From Clostridiales bacterium (GTDB taxonomy: Bacteria; Bacillota; Clostridia; Lachnospirales; Lachnospiraceae), in the NCBI GenBank assembly GCA_021204025.1, contig JAJQAC010000066.1, positions 1 through 64,000 of the forward strand: DNA of 64,000 nt. The letters run 5' to 3'. The translations under genes and the position numbers were made by a program. Of this stretch, positions 44,792-54,412 are shown one piece after another (position 1 is the first letter of the stretch; each line of letters starts with the position of its first letter). The notes beneath the pieces were generated by a model that was given only the letters and a program-made list of their open reading frames with translations, was not told the DNA's origin and did no database searches.

Positions 44792-44879
44792 CCTGCGATC
44801 GAGTAGGAGGCGGCCTTTTGCCTCATACTCGCCGCGCGGGCCGGGTGCGGCATAAGCCGCAAAATTCCTTACCCGGTCC
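44792..44879 (+). repeat. Structured intergenic repeat, copy C (first tandem unit)
   Basis: P1 is CGAGTAGGAGGC/GCCTCATACTCG (44800-44831). P2 is GGGCCGGGT/ACCCGGTCC (44838-44846, 44871-44879). P3 is GCGGC/GCCGC with an ATAA loop (44847-44860). The bulge AAAATTCCTT is on the 3' side. It is followed at an 86-base period by copy D. Confidence 0.8.
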
Positions 44880-44970
44880 TGCGATCGAGTAGGAGGCAGC
44901 TTTTCGCCTCTTACTCGCCGCGCGGATCGGGTGCGGCGCAAGCCGCAAAATTTCCTTACCCGGTCCTGCG
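44878..44970 (+). repeat. Structured intergenic repeat, copy D (second tandem unit)
   Basis: P1 is CGAGTAGGAGGC/GCCTCTTACTCG (44886-44917). P2 is GGATCGGGT/ACCCGGTCC (44924-44932, 44958-44966) with one G-U pair. P3 has a GCAA (GNRA) loop (44933-44946). The bulge is AAAATTTCCTT. Differences from copy C fall mainly in loops or keep pairing. Confidence 0.8.
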
Positions 44971-44973
44971 CAT

Positions 44974-45008
44974 AAAAGGGCAGGAGGTTAAATCTCTCCT
45001 GCCTTTTT
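44974..45008 (-). terminator. Terminator of ilvC next to the tandem repeat
   Basis: GGCAGGAG and CTCCTGCC pair perfectly around about nine bases, with T-runs on both strands (AAAAG on the left arm, TTTTT on the right). It lies about 50 bases beyond the ilvC stop on the minus strand and could also end any plus-strand transcript of the repeats. Confidence 0.75.
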
Positions 45009-45058
45009 CGCATTTAACCTGTTCTTCCAGGGTTCTTATTCATCTGCAACGACAACCA

Positions 45059-46090
<1,032 letters not shown>

Positions 46091-46169
46091 CTAAGGATTT
46101 TTAAATAAATGATCTATGCGTAAAAGGTCTGACGCCGATGTCCATCCCGGCGCTCCTTACCGCCCATAC

Positions 46170-46199
46170 TGAAAAAAACGACAGATTATTTTTGTCGTT
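46170..46199 (-). terminator. Intrinsic terminator between ilvH and ilvC
   Basis: On the minus strand AACGACA and TGTCGTT pair around nine bases and are followed by TTTTTC. It lies about 20 bases after the ilvH stop. Confidence 0.75.
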
Positions 46200-46221
46200 C
46201 ATCATAAATTGTCGATCCGTA

Positions 46222-46722
46222 TTACGGAAGCCAGCGGACATCGTCCGCTCCACGGGATAGCCCGGTCAGCCCGGTTCTCGCCAGTTCAAGGATCTCATAA
46301 TCCTCCAGCAGCGTAATTAACGCGTCCATCTTTGACTGATCTCCGGTCACCATAACCGTCAGCGAATCCTTCCCCACGTCTACGATCGTCGCACGGAAAA
46401 TATTCGCCACAGCGTTGATCGCCTGACGGTCATTGGCGTTCGCCTTTACCTTCACCAGAATCAGCTCCCGGTATACCGATTTACCGGGAATCAGTTCCTT
46501 GATATCCCGGACGTCTTCCAGCTTGCTGAGCTGGCTCTCGATCTGTGCGAGCGTCACCTTATCTCCGTTAGAAACAACCGTCATACGGGAATACTTCGGA
46601 TCCGCAGTTTCTCCTACAGTCAGGCTTTCAATATTATAACCGCGCCGGCTGAACAGGCCCGCAACCCGGCTCAGCACTCCAGCAGTATTGTCAACCAATA
46701 ATGATAATACGATTCTGTCCAT
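46222..46722 (-). CDS. ilvH: Acetolactate synthase small subunit
   Basis: From ATG 46722, with AAGGAG five bases upstream, the product is 166 residues. It has an N-terminal ACT domain (LSLLVDNTAGVLSRVAGLFSRRG, about residues 5-27) and a C-terminal regulatory domain. It binds valine and activates the catalytic subunit IlvB, which is not encoded in this window. A 41-residue in-frame extension upstream is not family sequence. It has its own promoter and terminator, so it is a single-gene unit. Confidence 0.95.
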   Translation of the reverse strand: MDRIVLSLLVDNTAGVLSRVAGLFSRRGYNIESLTVGETADPKYSRMTVVSNGDKVTLAQIESQLSKLEDVRDIKELIPGKSVYRELILVKVKANANDRQAINAVANIFRATIVDVGKDSLTVMVTGDQSKMDALITLLEDYEILELARTGLTGLSRGADDVRWLP

Positions 46723-46809
46723 GGATTCTCCTTCATCCGCTATTGAAAATGAATAAACAGGAAACGACAATTTGTTTTTGCCATTTTCCATAACAACTTT
46801 ATCTTTTAT

Positions 46810-46838
46810 TATATAACAATCCTCCCCTGATTTGTCAA
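46810..46838 (-). promoter_or_regulatory. Sigma-A promoter of ilvH
   Basis: On the minus strand TTGACA (46838-46833) and TATATA (46815-46810) are 17 bases apart. The leader of about 80 bases shows no T-box or long leader peptide. Confidence 0.7.
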
Positions 46839-46847
46839 CCGCCATTA

Positions 46848-47621
46848 TCAGCCGAGAGCTACGTCAAGACTCATCATAATCAAAAATCCGGCTGCAAATC
46901 CAATGGTTCCCAGATCCGCCTGTTCCCCACCGGATGATGCCGGTATCAGTTCTTCCACCACAACGTAAATCATGGCTCCTGCTGCGAATGACAGCAAAAG
47001 AGGAAGCACAGGCGTCAGCACACGCGCCATCCATACAGTCGCTACAGCGCCCAGTGGCTCTACGGCACCGGACAGCGTCCCCATGAGGAAAGCCTTTTTT
47101 CTGCTCTGTCCGCCGCTTCGAAGCGGCAGCGAAATAATCGCGCCCTCCGGGAAATTCTGGGCCGCAATCCCTGCGGACAATACAAAAGCCTCCGCCATCG
47201 TGATCCGGGAATCTCCCGCCATGAGTCCGGCAAATACCGCACCCACGGCCATCCCCTCCGGCAGGTTATGAATCGTCACCGCCAGAGTCAGCATCGTCGT
47301 CCGGGCCAGCCTGCTGTGGATCCCCTCCGGCGCCTGCGCGCCGATATGCAGATGCGGCACCAGACGGTCAATCAACAGCAGGAAAAGGATACCCGCGCAG
47401 ATCCCGGACGCCGCCGGAAGGAAGCAGAGTCTTCCCAGCTTCTGAACAGTCATCTCCATTGCCGGGATCAGCAATGACCAGACTGACGCGGCTATCATAA
47501 CCCCCGAAGCAAATCCCATCAGTATTTTCTCAATCAGTGGATGGATTTCTCTCTTTACAAAAAATACACAGGCAGCTCCCAGCGAAGTGCCCATAAAAGG
47601 AAGTAAGATTCCTGCTAACAT
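46848..47621 (-). CDS. ZIP family metal transporter
   Basis: The 257-residue membrane protein has about eight hydrophobic helices. The ZIP metal-binding helices carry HNLPEGMAVG (residues near 117) and QNFPEGAIISLPL, and VVEELIP follows later. This is the bacterial ZupT/GufA-like group, importing zinc or other divalent cations. A short His-poor loop replaces the usual His-rich loop. It is probably an independent transcription unit upstream of ilvH. Confidence 0.93.
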   Translation of the reverse strand: MLAGILLPFMGTSLGAACVFFVKREIHPLIEKILMGFASGVMIAASVWSLLIPAMEMTVQKLGRLCFLPAASGICAGILFLLLIDRLVPHLHIGAQAPEGIHSRLARTTMLTLAVTIHNLPEGMAVGAVFAGLMAGDSRITMAEAFVLSAGIAAQNFPEGAIISLPLRSGGQSRKKAFLMGTLSGAVEPLGAVATVWMARVLTPVLPLLLSFAAGAMIYVVVEELIPASSGGEQADLGTIGFAAGFLIMMSLDVALG

Positions 47622-47686
47622 CCTTCACGGCTCCACTTTTTTCGTCATGCACAGAATATGCGCTCTGCTGACAGAAGGAACCTTGT

Positions 47687-47953
47687 CTACCAGTGAAATC
47701 CGTTTTCCCGATCCCGGACCGGTATCACCGTCGCTTTGATATCGTCAATCCGCAGATAGGGCTGCTGATTCAGCATCACCGTCAGACGGTCAACTGCCCT
47801 CTCCTCTCCCTGAGCCTCCAGCTCCACACGCCCATCCGAAAGGTTCTGCACATATCCGGTCAGCCCCAGCGATCTCGCCAGTCTGCATGCCTGGAACCGG
47901 AATCCAACTCCCTGTACCCGACCTGAAAAATAAAAATGCTTTCTTATGATCAT
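47687..47953 (-). CDS. acyP: Acylphosphatase
   Basis: From ATG 47953 (GGGAG eight bases upstream) the product is 88 residues. Both family signatures are present: FSGRVQGVGFRFQA with the phosphate-binding Arg, and GYVQNLSDGRVELEAQG with the catalytic Asn. It hydrolyses carboxyl-phosphate bonds. It follows the ferredoxin-like gene on the same strand within 20 bases and is likely co-transcribed. Confidence 0.95.
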   Translation of the reverse strand: MIIRKHFYFSGRVQGVGFRFQACRLARSLGLTGYVQNLSDGRVELEAQGEERAVDRLTVMLNQQPYLRIDDIKATVIPVRDRENGFHW

Positions 47954-47971
47954 GCGATGATCTCCCTGCAA

Positions 47972-48757
47972 TCACAGATAATAAAATTCCGGCTGTTTCT
48001 GTCCGGCGCACATTTTCTTCAGTTTTTGCTTCGCTGCAAATTCCATCAGCGGTCCGAGTCCTCTTGCTTTTTTCGGACAAACAAAGACGCATCGCATACA
48101 GGAAATGCATCTTTCTTCATCTGTAATCCGCGGATCGGTACGCGAGATCGCCTGCACTGGGCATTCCCGGATACAAAGGCCGCAGCCCGAACAGCTGCCT
48201 CCCACTTTTATTTTAAATCCGACATTTTTTGCCGGCTGCTCCCGATATTTCCCCGGCACCTGCAGTTCACCGGCTCCGCTGCCTGTGGGAAGGGCTTTTA
48301 ACATCTCCTCTGTCTTTCTGACAAAAGCCTGAATCTCCCTGATATCAGACGCCGAAGGCCGATCCGCCGCAATCGTCGGAACGATATTGTGCCGACAGAT
48401 CACAGCCGCCGCCGCGACCGGCACAAATCCCTGCTCTCTCATCACGCCGGCCAGCTCCGCCAGCGCGTCATCATACGCTCGGTTTCCGTAAGTCACGATC
48501 AGAATCGCAGGCGTATGATACCCACGAAGCTGCCGGAAACGCTCTACTGCCGTCCGCGGGATCCGCCCCGCATATACGGGCGCGCCTGCGACGACCACTT
48601 CATTTTCCCGGAAACCATATACCGGTCTCATCCCGGCGCCGGTCAGATCCAGCGTCTCCGTCCGTCCGGCAAAACCGGAAAGCATCGTCTCAACTACATT
48701 TTTTGTCCCTCCTGTGGGACTGAAGTAAATACCTGTTGTCTGCAAGAAGTTCATCAT
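47972..48757 (-). CDS. EFR1-type flavodoxin-ferredoxin fusion
   Basis: A protein of about 261 residues. The N-terminal half is flavodoxin-like with the FMN phosphate loop YFSPTGGTKN near residue 12. The C-terminal half has two [4Fe-4S] motifs, CSGCGLCIRECP and CISCMRCVFVCP. This matches the EFR1 family of electron carriers in anaerobes. ATG 48757 has GGAG six bases upstream; a TTG one codon earlier is possible. The redox partner is unknown. Confidence 0.92.
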   Translation of the reverse strand: MMNFLQTTGIYFSPTGGTKNVVETMLSGFAGRTETLDLTGAGMRPVYGFRENEVVVAGAPVYAGRIPRTAVERFRQLRGYHTPAILIVTYGNRAYDDALAELAGVMREQGFVPVAAAAVICRHNIVPTIAADRPSASDIREIQAFVRKTEEMLKALPTGSGAGELQVPGKYREQPAKNVGFKIKVGGSCSGCGLCIRECPVQAISRTDPRITDEERCISCMRCVFVCPKKARGLGPLMEFAAKQKLKKMCAGQKQPEFYYL

Positions 48758-48806
48758 CAAGTTCTCCGTGTTCTGGTAATCCCATGTTCCTGTGTAACTG
48801 TCTTTT

Positions 48807-48842
48807 GCGGCACGATCCGCCGGTAAGCCGGATCCCTGCCGC
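48807..48842. repeat. Inverted repeat upstream of the EFR1-type gene
   Basis: Outer arms GCGGC/GCCGC and inner arms GATCCG/CGGATC form an imperfect hairpin about 50 bases before the start codon. It could be an operator or leader hairpin; no T-run follows. Confidence 0.4.
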
Positions 48843-48885
48843 TTCTGCCGCTCTTTTCTCCTCCGACCTGCCGTCTTACCAGCAT

Positions 48886-49179
48886 TCAGAAATGCCTCGC
48901 CTCGTATTCGGAGTTCAGCCAGGCAACAGCTTCTGTGAGTCCCTCCCGGTCAAACGTAAAATTTCTGCCGTGCTTTTTCTCCTTCGGAGTACATTCATAA
49001 TTCATCGGTTCCGGCCAGATCTCCGCCCGAAGCACAATCTCTCCGCCAGCGCCTTCTTTCTGCTCATCCGGATCCACACTCTCGCATCGGAAAAGTACAT
49101 AACGCATTCCCCGGTAGCTGCCCGTAAAACGGCTTTTTTTTAAAAAAGGGATCGTGATCATTCCGCTTAGATCAATCAT
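48886..49179 (-). CDS. Conserved hypothetical protein (97 residues)
   Basis: AGGAG lies seven bases before the ATG at 49179, and codon use looks like that of its neighbours, so it is probably real. The product starts MIDLSGMITIPFLKKSRFTGSYRGMRY and contains a WPEPMNYECTP stretch and a helical end. Similar small proteins occur in many Lachnospiraceae but have no established function. No membrane segment or signal peptide is present. Confidence 0.75.
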   Translation of the reverse strand: MIDLSGMITIPFLKKSRFTGSYRGMRYVLFRCESVDPDEQKEGAGGEIVLRAEIWPEPMNYECTPKEKKHGRNFTFDREGLTEAVAWLNSEYEARHF

Positions 49180-49269
49180 CTTAAGTCTCCTGTATTATAA
49201 CACCATTTTTTCCTGTTCTGCAACGTGAAAAAGAGGACTCTTATGTAAAATCTCCGTTTTTCGGCCGAA

Positions 49270-50199
49270 TTACAAGACCAGCAAAATCACCGTAATCATA
49301 CATGCAATACTGATAATAATCGAAATGGAATTCATCGCGCTCGACAGACCAGTATCACTTTTTAATTCTGCTGTAAACGGGAGCGCTGCAGAGGTAACCG
49401 GTGAAAAAGCAATGATAGCCAGCGTCTGCCTGTAAATCAGCGGAAGCGGTAACAGGAAAAAACAGGAAAGCGAGATCGCGAGCGCAACCGCATAACGCAG
49501 GATCAGCATTCTCCCCAGAGAGCGAATCTGCGAAATACCTCCACTCAGTTTCAACCCGACTCCGATTGCCAGCATCGCCACAAACGCATTCGCATTGGCG
49601 ATCACCTGGGCAAATGAGATCACCGGTGAAGGCAGCGCGATCCGCAGCAAACTAAGTACAGACATAATCAAATAAACGTCAAACGGGACTGAACGAACCA
49701 GTTTCCCAAGAATTGACGTTACCACAGCAGCAGGAGATAACCTCCCGTCATTTCCCTTAATCAAGGACGCAATACTGTAGCACACGCCCAGACTGATAAA
49801 CGCATTTCCGACATCAAACAGGCTTGTCACAACCCCGCCTGTCGCCCCTAAAAATCCCTGTGCGAACGGCATCGTAAAACTGCCTATATTATAGCCGCTG
49901 CAATTTAACACCGCAAAAGCCCGTTTCTCACGATCGGAATGAATATGCGTCAGCCAGGCAAGCACAATATACAAAACACCCAACACAAATCCCAGCACAC
50001 TGAATCCCAGCATCGCAACGGAGATCTCTCTCCCGTTAAAATTGCAGATAATCGACGCAGGAAGCGTAACTTTCAGCGCAATATTTGCCAGTAAACGAAA
50101 ATCGCTCTCCTGAAAAAATCCGATTTTACGAAGGAAAGACCCCATCAAAATCACACAAATAAAACAGCCGGACTGTATCAAAATCTGCGACATCTCCAT
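49270..50199 (-). CDS. AEC family transporter (auxin efflux carrier-like permease)
   Basis: The 309-residue protein has about ten hydrophobic segments in the two halves typical of AEC/BASS-fold permeases, for example FLRKIGFFQESDFRLLANIALKVTLPASIICNF and CSGYNIGSFTMPFAQG. Relatives move organic acids such as malate or malonate, or act as efflux carriers; the substrate cannot be told. GGGAGG precedes the ATG. It is divergent from the SpoIID-like gene at 50290. Confidence 0.9.
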   Translation of the reverse strand: MEMSQILIQSGCFICVILMGSFLRKIGFFQESDFRLLANIALKVTLPASIICNFNGREISVAMLGFSVLGFVLGVLYIVLAWLTHIHSDREKRAFAVLNCSGYNIGSFTMPFAQGFLGATGGVVTSLFDVGNAFISLGVCYSIASLIKGNDGRLSPAAVVTSILGKLVRSVPFDVYLIMSVLSLLRIALPSPVISFAQVIANANAFVAMLAIGVGLKLSGGISQIRSLGRMLILRYAVALAISLSCFFLLPLPLIYRQTLAIIAFSPVTSAALPFTAELKSDTGLSSAMNSISIIISIACMITVILLVL

Positions 50200-50289
50200 A
50201 ATTTTTATCTTTCCTCCCGTCTGAATGGTTATCCTTTCTTTTTCTTCATCATATAATAGTCATGAGAAATTCCCTTTCAGGAGGCTCCC

Positions 50290-51576
50290 ATGCCCCAAAA
50301 TACCACTCAAAAGTCTGCCGAAATCCAGAAAGCAGATTTTACCGGCAATGGCTTTCTTCAAATCACTGTCGTCAACACGGAAAATAATTTCCCGGTCACC
50401 AATGCTCAGATCTCCATCGTCTCCGCGGATAATCCTCAAAAAATCCTCGACGAAATTTCAACGAATCTCTCCGGTCAGACTTCTGAGATCACACTGCCCG
50501 CCCCGCCTCTCGAATACAGCCTGGCACCCGGTTCCGGCCGGCCTTACAGCGAATACAATCTTCATATATCCGCTCCCGGCTATCAGACCACTGAAATCAC
50601 CGGCACAGAGATCCTTCCGGATACCACTGCCATCCAGCCTGTCCGGCTGAAACCTCTGGGAGACTCCGACGATATGCCGGACCGGATCGATATCCCCGGG
50701 CATACACTCTACAGGGAATATCCGCCCAAGACTGTTGAAAATGAGATTCAGCCTGTCAACGAGAGCGGAGAGATTGTCCTGAGCCGGGTTGTCGTCCCAC
50801 AGACGATCATTGTCCATGACGGTTCTCCCTCAGACTCCACAGCGCAGGATTACTATGTACCCTATCGGGATTATATCAAAAATGTCGCCTCCAGTGAGAT
50901 CTACGCGACCTGGCCACAGTCTGCCATCACTGCCAATATTCTCGCCATCATGAGTTTTACGCTGAACCGCGTCTATACCGAACACTATCGCAACCGGGGC
51001 TATGAGTTTACCATCACATCCTCGACCGCCTACGACCACAAGTGGATCTATGGACGCAACATCTATGACAGTATCTCTGTGATCACCGATGATATTTTTG
51101 ATAATTATCTCTCGCGTCCCGGCGTCCGCCAGCCGATTCTCACACAATACTGTGACGGACGGCAGGTGCAGTGCCGGGACCGGGGATGGATGACCCAGTG
51201 GGGCTCCTGCGAACTTGGGGAAATGGGATATTCCCCGATCGAAATCCTGCGGTATTTTTACGGAGATGATCTCTATATCAATACCGCGGAAGGGATTGCC
51301 GGTATTCCGGCTTCCTGGCCGGGCTATGATCTTGCCGCCGGCTCTTCCGGCGACAAGGTGCGGCAGCTGCAGGAGCAGCTTGACACCGTTGCGACCATCT
51401 ACACCGCGATTCCGCGTGTAGCGCAGGATGGCATCTATGGAAACGGCACAGCCGGCGCGGTCCGCCAGTTTCAATCCATCTTCGGACTGCCCGTAACCGG
51501 GATCACCGACTTTGCAACCTGGTACCGCATCTCACATATCTATGTTACCGTATCCGGTATCGGGGAACTGCAGTAG
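50290..51576 (+). CDS. SpoIID/LytB-like protein with C-terminal peptidoglycan-binding domain
   Basis: The 428-residue protein begins with a carboxypeptidase-regulatory-like beta fold (about residues 18-118). A SpoIID-like region follows with WPQSAITANILAIMSFTLNR near residue 206 and LTQYCDGRQVQCRDRGWMTQWGS. The C-terminal PG_binding_1 domain is LAAGSSGDKVRQLQEQL...GIYGNGTAGAVRQFQ (about 355-405). No signal peptide or membrane helix is visible at the N-terminus, unusual for a wall-acting protein. AGGAGG lies five bases before the ATG. A role in sporulation cell-wall remodelling is inferred. Confidence 0.82.
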   Translation: MPQNTTQKSAEIQKADFTGNGFLQITVVNTENNFPVTNAQISIVSADNPQKILDEISTNLSGQTSEITLPAPPLEYSLAPGSGRPYSEYNLHISAPGYQTTEITGTEILPDTTAIQPVRLKPLGDSDDMPDRIDIPGHTLYREYPPKTVENEIQPVNESGEIVLSRVVVPQTIIVHDGSPSDSTAQDYYVPYRDYIKNVASSEIYATWPQSAITANILAIMSFTLNRVYTEHYRNRGYEFTITSSTAYDHKWIYGRNIYDSISVITDDIFDNYLSRPGVRQPILTQYCDGRQVQCRDRGWMTQWGSCELGEMGYSPIEILRYFYGDDLYINTAEGIAGIPASWPGYDLAAGSSGDKVRQLQEQLDTVATIYTAIPRVAQDGIYGNGTAGAVRQFQSIFGLPVTGITDFATWYRISHIYVTVSGIGELQ

Positions 51577-51615
51577 AAACGCTTCCTGCGGAAGTCACCT
51601 GATTGTGTTGCTGCT

Positions 51616-52875
51616 TCAATTGCTCCGCAGAATCAGCTTTGTATATAATTCCACAGGCACATAAGCCTTTACCCGGATCCCCTGCTCTCCGTACTCTTCA
51701 CTGACCAGTTGCCCGGATCTGCGTATTTCCTGGATCTGGCCGGCCTGCGCATAGGAAAACATCCTCTCCAGAAGGATCGTCCGGCTCCTGAGAATTTCCT
51801 CCAGTAAGGCTTTCAGCTCATCCAGATGCTCCCCCGTCGCAGCGGAAATCCCGATCTGATAATCTGACTGGGAATCCCGCAGAGGATCCTGGTCTGTGCG
51901 CCGGTCGATCTTATTAAATATCGTCACAATCGTTTTTTCTCCGATCTCCAGATCACGCAACGTCTGATAGACGACCTGCATCTGCAGCTCCATCTGCGGA
52001 TTAGCGCAATCAACGACATGCAGGATGATATCGCTGTAACGGACTTCCTCCAGTGTACTCTTAAACGCTTCGATCAGGTGATGCGGAAGTTTGTGAATAA
52101 AACCAACCGTATCAGTAAGCAACATCTGCTGTCCGCTTCCCAGCTCCACCATCCTGGTCGTGGGATCAAGCGTGGCAAACAGCTTATCCTCCGCCAGAAT
52201 CCCGGCTCCTGTCAGCGCGTTAAGAAGCGTTGATTTCCCCGCATTGGTATAACCTACAATCGCCGCCACCGGAATATGGGATTTTTCCCTGCGGCGGCGC
52301 AGCCGTTCCCGGTGGCTTTTGACCTCTCTCAGCTCTCCGCTTAGCTGGCTGATCCTATGCCGGATCACACGCCGGTCGATCTCGATTTTCTTTTCTCCGG
52401 GGCCGCGGGTACCGATCCCTCCGCCAAGCCGCGACAGGGAACTTCGAAGACCAATCAGCCGGGATGCGCTGTACTTAAGCTGCGCAAGTTCCACCTGAAT
52501 CTTCCCTTCGCTGGTTACCGCATGTCCCGCAAAAATATCAAGAATCACCATGGTGCGATCCATGATCTTCGTATCCAGCGCATCCTCAAGATTCTTCATC
52601 TGTTCCGGAGACAGTTCATCGTCGCAGACCACACCGGTCGCGTCCAGTTCCCAGATACGTTCCTTTACTTCTTCGATCTTTCCCCTGCCGATATAGGTCA
52701 CCGGATGGATCTGTTCCCGGTTCTGGATCATCTTATCCACGGTAACCGCCCCTGCCGTATCAACCAGATCTTCCAGTTCGTCCAGACTGGCTGCCGTCCG
52801 GGCTTCCTCCCCGGTACAGACCGCAAGCAGGATCACCCGCTCCGGGATCTCTTTTGTCTCCGTAAATTCCGCCAT
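51616..52875 (-). CDS. hflX: GTPase HflX, ribosome-associated
   Basis: The 419-residue protein has the N-terminal HflX domain, a glycine-rich GGGIGTRGPGEKKIEIDRR linker, and a G domain with P-loop GYTNAGKST, DTVGFI and NKID. It ends in a C-terminal helical domain. HflX splits stalled or hibernating 70S ribosomes under stress. It starts three bases after the TPR gene stop on the same strand. Confidence 0.96.
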   Translation of the reverse strand: MAEFTETKEIPERVILLAVCTGEEARTAASLDELEDLVDTAGAVTVDKMIQNREQIHPVTYIGRGKIEEVKERIWELDATGVVCDDELSPEQMKNLEDALDTKIMDRTMVILDIFAGHAVTSEGKIQVELAQLKYSASRLIGLRSSLSRLGGGIGTRGPGEKKIEIDRRVIRHRISQLSGELREVKSHRERLRRRREKSHIPVAAIVGYTNAGKSTLLNALTGAGILAEDKLFATLDPTTRMVELGSGQQMLLTDTVGFIHKLPHHLIEAFKSTLEEVRYSDIILHVVDCANPQMELQMQVVYQTLRDLEIGEKTIVTIFNKIDRRTDQDPLRDSQSDYQIGISAATGEHLDELKALLEEILRSRTILLERMFSYAQAGQIQEIRRSGQLVSEEYGEQGIRVKAYVPVELYTKLILRSN

Positions 52876-52878
52876 AGG

Positions 52879-53940
52879 CTACTCCTCCTGAGTTTCCTCC
52901 CCGCTTTCCGTATCGGATGATTCTCCCGTTCTTGATTTCAGGAATGTTATTTCTTTTTCTACATTTTCATCTGATCCGAAACGCGCGATATACTCCTCAA
53001 ATAATTCCAGCGCTTTCTCATATTCCCCGCGATACTCGTACGCCACAGCCTGATTATATGCCAGATCTGCCGCGGCGCTTCCATCATCCACGGCCATGCC
53101 CTGCTGGATCACCGACAAAGCTCCCTCATAGTCGCTGATCGCCAGTTTTTCCAGCGCCATCTTATTATAAATCCGGCTCTGCAGTACGCCCAGCTTCAAC
53201 GCTTCCTCATAGTCTCCGGTTTCCAGCATACAGAGTACTGCGTTTTCCTTATACTCCTCATTATCCGGATCTGCTTCTATCAGGCGCTGCCAGCTCTCCA
53301 GAGCCTGCTCATACTCCTCGATCTCATACAGAGCCTCCGCACGGCGCTCCAGAATATCCATTCCCGACTTTCCGAGTCTGCTGCCAGTCAGTTCCAGCGC
53401 CTGGTCAAAATACGTGACCGCATCTTCATTTTCGCCATCTTCCATAGCGGCGATTCCGGCCGCCGAATATTCCTCTATTTTTTTATTTTTCAGATGCACG
53501 CGCACTCCGATCACAGCTGCCACCAGAATGACCAGCACAAGCAAAATCGACAGGATCCTCCGGATCTGTCTTTTCCTCCGTCTCCGTCTCTTCGCCTGAG
53601 CCTGACGCGCCTTTGCCCGCGGATCCGCAGGCGTATTGCCCTGTGTCTGCTTCCGCTGGCCTGACATGGCGCGGCTGCGCCCGGAAACCGCACCGGCGCG
53701 ACCGGCTGGCCGGCTCTGACCGGCTGACCGGCTCCGTCCGGATGTCTGTCTCTGAACCGATGACGGATTCTGACCGGACCTTCTGCTCTGACCTGCCGAA
53801 CGGCTCTGTCCGGAAGCATGCGTGGAACTTTGCGGTGTCGTCAGACGCGGATACGTTTTCTGACTTCGGATATTCGGCGCGCTGATTTCCTCTCCCGATT
53901 TTTTGCTCCCTGTATTTTGTCTGTCCCTGTAATCGCTCAC
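52879..53940 (-). CDS. Membrane-anchored tetratricopeptide repeat protein
   Basis: The N-terminal 100-odd residues are low-complexity and basic, rich in SRSAGQSR-like repeats. A poly-basic run and one membrane helix (ILSILLVLVILVAAVIGV) follow. At least four TPR units (IAAMEDGENEDAVTYFDQAL, EYEQALESWQRLIE, DYEGALSVIQQG, EYEKALELFEEYI) make up the rest. I prefer the GTG at 53940 because the ATG-type start at 53994 would overlap dut by 47 bases; neither has a strong ribosome site. Its role is unknown; TPRs suggest a scaffold. It lies between dut and hflX. Confidence 0.82.
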   Translation of the reverse strand: MSDYRDRQNTGSKKSGEEISAPNIRSQKTYPRLTTPQSSTHASGQSRSAGQSRRSGQNPSSVQRQTSGRSRSAGQSRPAGRAGAVSGRSRAMSGQRKQTQGNTPADPRAKARQAQAKRRRRRKRQIRRILSILLVLVILVAAVIGVRVHLKNKKIEEYSAAGIAAMEDGENEDAVTYFDQALELTGSRLGKSGMDILERRAEALYEIEEYEQALESWQRLIEADPDNEEYKENAVLCMLETGDYEEALKLGVLQSRIYNKMALEKLAISDYEGALSVIQQGMAVDDGSAAADLAYNQAVAYEYRGEYEKALELFEEYIARFGSDENVEKEITFLKSRTGESSDTESGEETQEE

Positions 53941-53947
53941 GTTATTG

Positions 53948-54412
53948 TCACTTTCTGCCGGTAGTGCCAAAGCCTCCCCGGTCTTCATGCTCAAGACTTT
54001 TTACTTCCTCAAACTGTATCACCGGCTGATGCTCGATGATACGGAACTGACAGATGCGGTCACCCGCGTGAATCTTCGTATCGCGTATGGCATACGCTGG
54101 AAATCTCCACTGATCGTGATCTCCACAATAGCTTTCATCAATCACACCCATGTGATTGACCTGAATGACGCCGAAATTCTTAAAGGTGCTGCTGCGCGGC
54201 ACGATATGCGCCTCATAACCTCTGGGCAGTTCCATCGCCACTCCCAGTGGAATCAGACGGAACTCTCCTTTTTTCATTTCCACATCCTCTGACGCACGCA
54301 GATCGATCCAGTCCGATTTCCCGCCGATATACGTCAGCCGCTCCATCTGCTCATCAAAATACTTGATCTTTATTGTCTTCCGGAGCGGATTGTTCTTCGT
54401 TTCTTCCATCAT
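53948..54412 (-). CDS. dut: dUTP diphosphatase
   Basis: From ATG 54412 (GGGAG upstream) the product is 154 residues with the five trimeric-dUTPase motifs: [39 protein letters not shown] and the C-terminal RGGFGTTGR arm. It hydrolyses dUTP to dUMP, keeping uracil out of DNA. Its 5' end overlaps the 3' end of scpB by 59 bases in another frame, which is unusual. Motif 1 is slightly atypical (DLRA for DLRA/AGYDL forms). Confidence 0.93.
   Translation of the reverse strand: MMEETKNNPLRKTIKIKYFDEQMERLTYIGGKSDWIDLRASEDVEMKKGEFRLIPLGVAMELPRGYEAHIVPRSSTFKNFGVIQVNHMGVIDESYCGDHDQWRFPAYAIRDTKIHAGDRICQFRIIEHQPVIQFEEVKSLEHEDRGGFGTTGRK

Noticed and set aside
44792-44970. Tandem units considered as a transposon remnant
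   Set aside because: No transposase fragment, target-site duplication or terminal inverted repeats flank the pair; structure rather than ends is conserved.
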